The translations under genes and the position numbers were made by a program. The notes under the pieces are model-generated. The model made no database searches. It was not told the DNA's origin and saw only the letters and a program-made list of their open reading frames with translations. Below are positions 1-5,947 of a stretch of DNA of 5,947 nt, one piece after another (positions within the stretch are counted from its first letter, which is position 1; the number at the start of each line of letters is the position of its first letter). The DNA is from Actinomycetota bacterium. Its GTDB lineage: Bacteria; Actinomycetota; Actinomycetes; Mycobacteriales; Mycobacteriaceae. The stretch is taken from NCBI GenBank assembly GCA_005789055.1, contig SYAA01000137.1, positions 1-5,947 on the forward strand, in the 5' to 3' direction.

Positions 1-396
1 CACGGATGATCGCCGGAATCGCCGTCAGGCCGGCCTGCTGAGAGGCCCGCCAGCGGCGCTCCCCCATCACAAGCTGGTAGTGGGTGCCGTCGGAATCAGA
101 GGCAACCTCTCGCACCACGATCGGCTGCATCAGGCCGAACTCACGGATCGAATGCACAAGCTCGGCAAGCGCCTCCTCGTCGAAGACCTGACGTGGCTGG
201 CGCGGGTTGGGGACGATGGCGGCCGGGTCGATCTCCCGGTAGTAGTCCCCCCCGGCGACCACGACCTCGCCCGCCGTGCCACCGATCACGACATCTGCGG
301 CAGCCTCACCCAATCGAGGACCGCCATCGGCAGGGCCGGTGGGAATCAGCGACGCCAATCCGCGGCCGAGGCCCCCCTTGCGGCGTGATGGCTTTG

Positions 397-400
<4 letters not shown>
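1..400 (-). CDS. parB: ParB chromosome-partitioning protein, N-terminal part (cut by window edge)
   Basis: ParB is the CTP-dependent clamp that loads on parS and spreads along the origin region, where it works with ParA to segregate chromosomes. Translating leftward from the ATG at 400 gives 133 uninterrupted residues. The N-terminus is a basic stretch with [12 protein letters not shown] (about 9-20), the segment that contacts ParA in this family. NPRQPR lies at 65-70 and the diagnostic box GERRWRA at 113-119, both part of the nucleotide-binding fold. The helix-turn-helix and dimerisation domains lie outside the window. The start is supported by AGGGAGG at 408-414, seven bases upstream. It overlaps the parA stop as ATGA, so translation is probably coupled to parA. 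The family assignment is very secure; only the C-terminal part is unseen. Confidence 0.96.
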
Positions 401-2075
<1,675 letters not shown>

Positions 2076-2091
2076 CTACAGCACTGTAACT

Positions 2092-2700
2092 TCAGTCGGT
2101 CGCCGCCGGCCCGGTGGCGTCGGCATCCCCGGTCTTCAGCACGACCACGCGGCGAGAAGGTTCGACTCCCTCGCTCTCGCTGCGGGTGCCGGGGACCGCC
2201 GCGATCGCGTCGTGGACGATCTTGCGCTCGAAGGGTGTCATGGGTGCGAGCTCCTCCCGTTGGCCGCTCGCGAGCACCCGCCGCGCCACTTTGTCGCCCA
2301 TCGCGGTGAGTTCCTCGCGGCGGCGGCGGCGCCAGCCCGCGACGTCGAGCATCAGCCTGCTGCGCTCCCCCGTCTTCTGATGAACCGCCAGGCGCGTCAG
2401 TTCCTGCAGGGCGTCCAGCACCTCGCCACGACGGCCGACCAACTTCGTCAGGTCCTCTCCACCGTCGATACTCACCATCGCGCGGTCACCCTCGACGTCG
2501 AGATCGATGTCCCCGTCGAAATCCAAGAGGTCGAGGAACTCCTCAAGGTAATCGCCGGCGATCTCGCCCTCGGCGACTAATCGATCCTCGCGGTCGCCAG
2601 TTCTTGACGACGCCGGAACGTCCGCCGCGTCGCTGATCGCTGCCTCGGCGGCATCCTGTGTTGCCACGTCCCCCACGTCATGGGTATCAGTCTCAGTCAT
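2092..2700 (-). CDS. jag: Jag/KhpB-type RNA-binding protein (KH + R3H domains)
   Basis: This is the single-stranded nucleic acid-binding protein normally found beside yidC (the KhpB/EloR/Jag family, Rv3920c-like). In other bacteria it partners KhpA and influences cell elongation; its mycobacterial role is less defined. The 202 residues begin with an acidic, Ala/Asp-rich variable leader (1-40). A KH-like domain follows (about 45-122) with the loop GRRG at 89-92, then a basic helix (WRRRRREE) and an R3H domain (about 125-188) with the signature R159-xxx-H163 in MTPFERKIVH. The Jag_N domain of Firmicutes homologues is absent, as usual in actinobacteria. The ATG at 2700 is chosen because AAGGAG at 2708-2713 is seven bases upstream. 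An in-frame GTG two codons earlier would be too close to it. The gap from yidC is 36 bp. Confidence 0.93.
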   Translation of the reverse strand: MTETDTHDVGDVATQDAAEAAISDAADVPASSRTGDREDRLVAEGEIAGDYLEEFLDLLDFDGDIDLDVEGDRAMVSIDGGEDLTKLVGRRGEVLDALQELTRLAVHQKTGERSRLMLDVAGWRRRRREELTAMGDKVARRVLASGQREELAPMTPFERKIVHDAIAAVPGTRSESEGVEPSRRVVVLKTGDADATGPAATD

Positions 2701-2707
2701 ACACACA

Positions 2708-2713
2708 CTCCTT
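2708..2713 (-). promoter_or_regulatory. Ribosome-binding site that decides the jag start
   Basis: AAGGAG on the minus strand leaves seven bases before the ATG at 2700. It leaves only one base before the alternative in-frame GTG at 2706, so the ATG is the likely start. Confidence 0.7.
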
Positions 2714-2736
2714 CTCCCGCCCGAACATGATCCGGG

Positions 2737-3861
2737 TCAGCGTTGACGTTTGCGTTTTTTCGGCCGCGCACCGGGGCGGGGCGTTCCACTCGGGGCCTGG
2801 GCGCCGTTGGTCCCCGACTTGGCGGCACCGTTGGCGCTCGTGGACTTAGCCGCGGTGCTGGTCGTGGAGTTGGAATCCCCTGTGGCTTTTGTGAATTCGG
2901 CGATCTGATCGTCGCCGGAAAGCTCCGGCACCTCCGCGGGAACGCCCTTGCGGCCTTTCTGCGGCTTGGCCCCCGGAGCTGGTGCATTGGCTGAGCGCCG
3001 GACCAACTCCTCCTGCTTTTGGGCCTCTTCTTCTTTCTCGATCTTCCCGAACACGAGATGCTGCTGGCCGAAGGTCCAGATGTTGTTGGACACCCAGTAG
3101 ATGATGATCGCGATCGGCAGAAACGGTCCGCCCACGACGACGCCGAGGGGAAACACGTACAGGGCGAGCTTGTTCATCATTGCGGTCTGCGGATTGGCGG
3201 CCGCTTCCGGACTCTGCCGCGCGATAGAGGCCCGGCTGTTGAAGTACGTCGCGATGCCGGCGAGGATCATCAGCGGTACCGCGACTGCGGCAACGGCCGG
3301 CCTGCTGAAGACCGTGTAAGCCGCGAGACCATGCTGCTGGGTGATCGCCGCGCCGATGGGCGCGCCAAAGAGGTTGGCATCCAAAAAGTGGCCGACGTCC
3401 TCGGCGTTGAAGAAATAGTTACCCAGCGAGCGGTTCTCCTCGACCGACAAACCCAACCTGCCGAAGCCGGTCTGGGTGCGGTTGAACGACATCAAAACGT
3501 GATAGAGACCGAGGAAAACCGGGACCTGCGCGAGCATCGGGAGGCAGCCCAGGATCGGATTAAACCCGTGCTCGCGTTGAAGCTTCTGCATCTCCAGAGC
3601 CATCCGCTGGCGGTCTTTGCCGTACTTCTTCTGAAGCGCTTTGATTTGTGGTTGCAGTTCCTGCATCTGGCGGGTGGTCCGAATCTGACGGACGAACGGC
3701 TTGTAGAGCAACGCCCGCAGGGTGAACACCAGGAACATCACCGTCAGCGCCCAGGCGAAGAAGTTCTCCGGCCCCAGGACGGCCGCGAACAGCTTGTACC
3801 ACAACCACATAATCCCCGACACCGGGTAGTAGATGTAATCGAGGCTGAACCAGTTAAACAT
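2737..3861 (-). CDS. yidC: Membrane protein insertase YidC/Oxa1/Alb3 family
   Basis: YidC inserts proteins into the cytoplasmic membrane, alone or with SecYEG. The 374-residue protein has hydrophobic segments at about 10-30, 34-53, 102-124, 187-207 and 231-257. The conserved groove arginine fits R49 in [10 protein letters not shown]. The cytoplasmic coiled hairpin is about 58-98, and the [16 protein letters not shown] signature follows at 101-116. There is no lipobox cysteine and no large periplasmic P1 domain, so this is the short Gram-positive/actinobacterial form. After residue 275 comes a hydrophilic, Lys-, Ser- and Pro-rich tail ending KKRKRQR, which probably contacts the ribosome. The ATG at 3861 has AGGAG (3867-3871) five bases upstream and overlaps the yidD stop by eight bases. 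The assignment is very secure and resembles Rv3921c closely. Confidence 0.97.
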   Translation of the reverse strand: MFNWFSLDYIYYPVSGIMWLWYKLFAAVLGPENFFAWALTVMFLVFTLRALLYKPFVRQIRTTRQMQELQPQIKALQKKYGKDRQRMALEMQKLQREHGFNPILGCLPMLAQVPVFLGLYHVLMSFNRTQTGFGRLGLSVEENRSLGNYFFNAEDVGHFLDANLFGAPIGAAITQQHGLAAYTVFSRPAVAAVAVPLMILAGIATYFNSRASIARQSPEAAANPQTAMMNKLALYVFPLGVVVGGPFLPIAIIIYWVSNNIWTFGQQHLVFGKIEKEEEAQKQEELVRRSANAPAPGAKPQKGRKGVPAEVPELSGDDQIAEFTKATGDSNSTTSTAAKSTSANGAAKSGTNGAQAPSGTPRPGARPKKRKRQR

Positions 3862-4156
3862 TCATGCTCCTGACCTCGGGTTGTGAGCCTTCATCGGACC
3901 CGCGCTCGGGTATCGGATCCCAGCCGCCGGCACACCACGGCCCGCATCGACCCAGTCGCCGCAGTGTCAACCACGCGCCACGCAGCAGGCCGTACTCGGT
4001 GAGGGCCTCCACCGCGTATTGGCTGCACGTCGGCATAAAACGGCAGGACGCAGGGCGCAGCGGCGACACCATGTGGCGGTACATCTCGATGGCGGTGACA
4101 ACCATCCGCACCGCAGCGTTGGGAGCGGATACTCGACGGAGGCTCAGGACTATCAT
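3854..4156 (-). CDS. yidD: YidD membrane-protein insertion efficiency factor
   Basis: YidD is a small, membrane-associated protein that assists YidC-dependent insertion; its mechanism is not settled. The 100 residues contain the family core: an amphipathic N-terminal helix (about 13-31), [16 protein letters not shown] (37-52) and [13 protein letters not shown] (71-83), with conserved cysteines at 38, 44, 71 and 75. Length and motifs fit the family. The ATG at 4156 overlaps the rnpA stop as ATGA. I see no good Shine-Dalgarno sequence, which suggests translation by coupling to rnpA. The stop lies inside the first codons of yidC. The C-terminal 15 or so residues are polar and variable. Confidence 0.94.
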   Translation of the reverse strand: MIVLSLRRVSAPNAAVRMVVTAIEMYRHMVSPLRPASCRFMPTCSQYAVEALTEYGLLRGAWLTLRRLGRCGPWCAGGWDPIPERGSDEGSQPEVRSMNV

Positions 4157-4515
4157 CGGCGTCCGTTCAGAAGCTGCTGAGCTCGTCGGACTCCAGCGAA
4201 TAACTGCTGCTCAAGAGCAGAAAATGGGGTGGTGCGGCTGGCCGGAAGGGCGCGGATGACAACCCGGTCGGCCGGACCCAACTCGGCGAGGAGACCGCTC
4301 GCGGCGTGCCGAAGCCGTCGCGCTACCCGATGCCGATCTACCGAGCCACCAACAGATTTCGCGACAATGAGACCGACCCGGGGCGAGCCGGCCAGCAACC
4401 CGTCGTCGCATCGGCGGGCATGCACGACAAGGGACCGCTGCGGTGCCCGCACGCCGTGTCGCACAGCGAGATCGAACTCCGTAGACCGCGTCATCCGGTT
4501 TCGGGCCGGGAGCAC
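4153..4515 (-). CDS. rnpA: Ribonuclease P protein component
   Basis: RnpA is the protein subunit of RNase P. It helps the catalytic RNA bind precursor tRNAs and remove their 5' leaders. The 120-residue basic protein has the family layout: N-terminal [11 protein letters not shown] (4-14), central [17 protein letters not shown] (43-59) and the signature [11 protein letters not shown] (60-70), followed by DRVVIRALP (83-91). The usual RNR of the signature reads RHR, as I also recall in M. tuberculosis RnpA. I start it at GTG 4515, which aligns with the start of known mycobacterial RnpA and lies 17 bases after the rpmH stop. A weak AAGG (4525-4528) sits nine bases upstream. The frame stays open through rpmH to an ATG at 4722; I do not accept that extension. 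The stop overlaps yidD. Confidence 0.94.
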   Translation of the reverse strand: MLPARNRMTRSTEFDLAVRHGVRAPQRSLVVHARRCDDGLLAGSPRVGLIVAKSVGGSVDRHRVARRLRHAASGLLAELGPADRVVIRALPASRTTPFSALEQQLFAGVRRAQQLLNGRR

Positions 4516-4532
4516 TCCGCGTCGCCTTGAAT

Positions 4533-4676
4533 TCAGGCAGTCAGCGAGCCGCGGCCTTTGCGGCGCCGCGCAGTCACAATCGCCCGGCCCGCTCGGGTTC
4601 GCATCCGCAGGCGGAAACCATGAACCCTGGCCCGCCGGCGATTGTTCGGCTGGAACGTCCGTTTGCCCTTGGCCAC
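4533..4676 (-). CDS. rpmH: 50S ribosomal protein L34
   Basis: L34 is a small, very basic protein of the large ribosomal subunit. The 47 codons read [20 protein letters not shown] and on through [11 protein letters not shown] to GRGSLTA. This is the L34 signature with full family length, similar to the M. tuberculosis protein. The start is GTG at 4676, with GAGGAGA (4684-4690) seven bases upstream, a strong ribosome-binding site. It is the first gene of the leftward operon and follows a leader of roughly 140 bases from the predicted promoter. The gene is short and overlaps a longer open frame (the rnpA frame), so automated gene callers could miss it. Confidence 0.97.
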   Translation of the reverse strand: MAKGKRTFQPNNRRRARVHGFRLRMRTRAGRAIVTARRRKGRGSLTA

Positions 4677-4824
4677 GGCCTTTTCTCCTCATCACGAATA
4701 GCTGTTCTGCCCGGTGCTCCATGGCACCATCTGGGGCGCAACCGCTTTGACCAAGTATTGCTCGTACCGGCGCGCACCCGGCTAACCGGTCGCTGCCGTG
4801 CCCCCGATAACTGGCGGCCCTTTG

Positions 4825-4853
4825 AGGGTACTGAGATCACTTCCGCAGGTCAA
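4825..4853 (-). promoter_or_regulatory. Predicted rpmH operon promoter (sigma-A-like)
   Basis: On the minus strand, TTGACC (4853-4848) is followed by 17 bases and TACCCT (4830-4825). That is a near-consensus -35, ideal spacing and a TANNNT -10 typical of mycobacterial housekeeping promoters. Transcription would begin near 4815-4819, giving a leader of about 140 bases before rpmH. It probably drives rpmH, rnpA and the genes beyond. Predicted from sequence only. Confidence 0.6.
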
Positions 4854-4978
4854 ACCACGGGCGGCCCAACCCCCCATTGGCAGTTCACTCACATGGCTCC
4901 CAGCGGTTGGCACCGGTGGCGAAACCTGTTAGCTTCTCGCTGGGCAGGACAATCCCGAGCAACCATTCGGTGAATTCC

Positions 4979-5008
4979 CTGCCACCGGACAACTAACGCT
5001 AATAGGCT
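4979..5008 (+). promoter_or_regulatory. Candidate dnaA promoter
   Basis: CTGCCA (4979-4984), 18 bases, then TAGGCT (5003-5008) is the best sigma-A-like pair I find before dnaA. The -35 matches TTGACA at four of six positions and the -10 fits TANNNT. Transcription would start near 5014, placing both DnaA boxes in the leader. TAATAG at 5000-5005 is an alternative -10 without a good -35. The call is tentative. Confidence 0.3.
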
Positions 5009-5039
5009 GCGGCGACAAGGCCCCCATCCTGTGCACACC

Positions 5040-5048
5040 TGTGGATAA
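5040..5048 (-). promoter_or_regulatory. DnaA box 1 upstream of dnaA
   Basis: TGTGGATAA on the plus strand is the perfect consensus TTATCCACA on the minus strand. It lies 65 bases before the dnaA start. In mycobacteria the main origin lies between dnaA and dnaN, outside this window, so this box is more likely part of dnaA autoregulation. Confidence 0.8.
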
Positions 5049-5051
5049 CCA

Positions 5052-5060
5052 TGTGGACAG
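5052..5060 (-). promoter_or_regulatory. DnaA box 2 upstream of dnaA
   Basis: TGTGGACAG on the plus strand is CTGTCCACA on the minus strand, one mismatch from TTGTCCACA, the form preferred in mycobacteria. It has the same orientation as box 1 and starts 12 bp later, about one helical turn, so DnaA could bind the pair side by side. Confidence 0.65.
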
Positions 5061-5113
5061 TTTCGGTGGGCGTAAGTGCTCGGCGTACGACATGAGGTCA
5101 GGGGGAACCGCCG

Positions 5114-5947
5114 ATGGCAGAAGACCCCTCGCAAGATTTCACCGCAGTCTGGCGCTCAGTGGTCTCCGAGCTGAACGGTGACGCAGGGCCCGGCGGCGAG
5201 GCGACCGCCGACCACCCGGTGTCCGTCCTTGATCCCCCTCTAACGCCCCAGCAACGTGCCTGGCTCAAGCTCGTCCAGCCGCTCACCATCGCCGAGGGAT
5301 TCGCCCTCCTCTCCGTTCCGAGTCCCTTTGTCCAGAACGAAATTGAGCGGCACCTGCGGATACCGATCATCGACGCCCTCAGCCGACGCCTTGGGCAGCG
5401 AATCGAGCTTGGCGTGCGGATCGAAGCGGGCCCTGACGGTTCCGGCGAGGACGCCCGCGCCGACGGCGCGGCAGAAGCAGACGAAGTCGATGACGACCAC
5501 GAGGCCCTGGCCAGCGCCCATGAGAGCTGGCCCGGTTACTTCACCGAGCGGCCAACCGGCAGTGCAGCGGACGCAGCCGCCGAGACCAGTCTCAATCGCC
5601 GCTACACCTTCGATACCTTCATCATCGGCTCGTCGAACCGGTTTGCCCATGCGGCCGCGCTAGCCATCTCTGAGGCTCCCGCGCGGGCGTACAACCCCCT
5701 GTTCATCTGGGGAGAATCGGGGCTGGGTAAGACCCATCTGCTACATGCCGCCGGCAACTATGCCCAGCGACTATTTCCCGGCATGCGGGTGAAATACGTG
5801 TCGACCGAGGAATTCACCAACGACTTCATCAACTCACTGCGTGATGACCGAAGGGTCGCGTTCAAGCGCAGTTACCGCGAGATCGACGTACTACTCGTCG
5901 ATGACATTCAATTCATCGAAGGCAAAGAGGGCATTCAGGAGGAGTTC
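5114..5947 (+). CDS. dnaA: Chromosomal replication initiator DnaA, N-terminal part (cut by window edge)
   Basis: DnaA binds DnaA boxes at oriC, forms an ATP filament and opens the duplex to start replication. The 278 visible residues cover domain I (about 1-103, including [20 protein letters not shown], which supports oligomerisation and helicase loading). Next comes an acidic, Ala/Asp-rich linker, domain II (about 104-160). The AAA+ core follows, beginning [22 protein letters not shown], with Walker A GESGLGKT (200-207) and Walker B LLVDDIQF (260-267). The end of the AAA+ core and the DNA-binding domain IV lie beyond the edge. The ATG at 5114 has AGGGGG (5100-5105) eight bases upstream, and [13 protein letters not shown] aligns with mycobacterial DnaA starts. 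DnaA boxes in the leader suggest self-regulation. Confidence 0.98.
   Translation, partial: MAEDPSQDFTAVWRSVVSELNGDAGPGGEATADHPVSVLDPPLTPQQRAWLKLVQPLTIAEGFALLSVPSPFVQNEIERHLRIPIIDALSRRLGQRIELGVRIEAGPDGSGEDARADGAAEADEVDDDHEALASAHESWPGYFTERPTGSAADAAAETSLNRRYTFDTFIIGSSNRFAHAAALAISEAPARAYNPLFIWGESGLGKTHLLHAAGNYAQRLFPGMRVKYVSTEEFTNDFINSLRDDRRVAFKRSYREIDVLLVDDIQFIEGKEGIQEEF

Larger units (their letters stand above)
4677..5113. other. Divergent rpmH-dnaA intergenic region
   Basis: This 437-bp gap separates the leftward rpmH operon from the rightward dnaA. It holds the rpmH ribosome-binding site and leader, a small GGTGC/GCACC hairpin at 4713-4728 in that leader, the rpmH promoter, a possible dnaA promoter and two DnaA boxes. 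Small open frames across it show no recognisable protein and start without ribosome-binding sites. I found no AT-rich unwinding tract and no cluster of DnaA boxes of the size expected for the main origin. Confidence 0.8.

Noticed and set aside
2077..2088. Small inverted repeat TACAG-CA-CTGTA between jag and rsmG as a terminator
   Set aside because: The five-base arms are weak and no T-tract follows; it is too short to support a terminator.
4153..4722. A 189-codon version of RnpA starting at 4722
   Set aside because: The first 69 codons lie in rpmH and its leader in another frame, have no family similarity that I recognise, and lack a clear ribosome-binding site. GTG at 4515 matches the known RnpA start.
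4677..5113. The main chromosomal origin (oriC)
   Set aside because: Only two good DnaA boxes and no AT-rich tract are present. In mycobacteria the functional origin lies between dnaA and dnaN, beyond the right edge.
4889..5134. An 81-codon minus-strand open frame in the rpmH-dnaA gap
   Set aside because: It runs into the dnaA start, covers the DnaA boxes and candidate promoter, and encodes nothing recognisable.

Overview
This window is the left flank of a mycobacterial-type chromosomal replication origin region. The DNA is GC-rich. The gene order, read leftward, is rpmH, rnpA, yidD, yidC, jag, rsmG, parA, parB, with dnaA diverging to the right. This is the classical Mycobacterium/actinobacterial oriC arrangement, and the protein sequences resemble the M. 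tuberculosis Rv3924c-Rv3917c and Rv0001 products as I remember them. They differ enough that I read this as another Mycobacterium or close relative, and I cannot name the species.

Layout. Positions 1-4676 on the minus strand carry eight tightly packed genes. parB is cut by the left edge. Three junctions overlap by four bases (rnpA/yidD, rsmG/parA, parA/parB) and one by eight (yidD/yidC). The yidC/jag and jag/rsmG gaps are 36 and about 43 bp. Two intact parS sites lie inside this block: one inside a 24-bp perfect palindrome at the rsmG start (2037-2060), the other in the first codons of parA (1330-1345). Positions 4677-5113 are a 437-bp divergent intergenic region. It holds a good sigma-A-like rpmH promoter on the minus strand, a weaker candidate dnaA promoter on the plus strand, and two adjacent DnaA boxes in the dnaA leader. 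dnaA runs from 5114 off the right edge. It is cut just after its Walker B motif.

How the genes fit together. dnaA initiates replication. parA/parB/parS segregate the newly copied origins. rpmH and rnpA encode ribosomal protein L34 and the RNase P protein. yidD, yidC and jag belong to the membrane-insertion and RNA-binding group that usually travels with rpmH-rnpA. rsmG methylates 16S rRNA. Growth, ribosome production and origin handling are thus coded together.

Novelty. I see no mobile element, CRISPR array, tRNA, rRNA or unknown gene system. The gene content is ordinary core genome. The points worth a second look are small-scale: the parS palindrome that covers the rsmG ribosome-binding site and start, the reuse of the same parS sequence in two reading frames, the DnaA boxes in the dnaA leader, and the rnpA frame that stays open right through rpmH.
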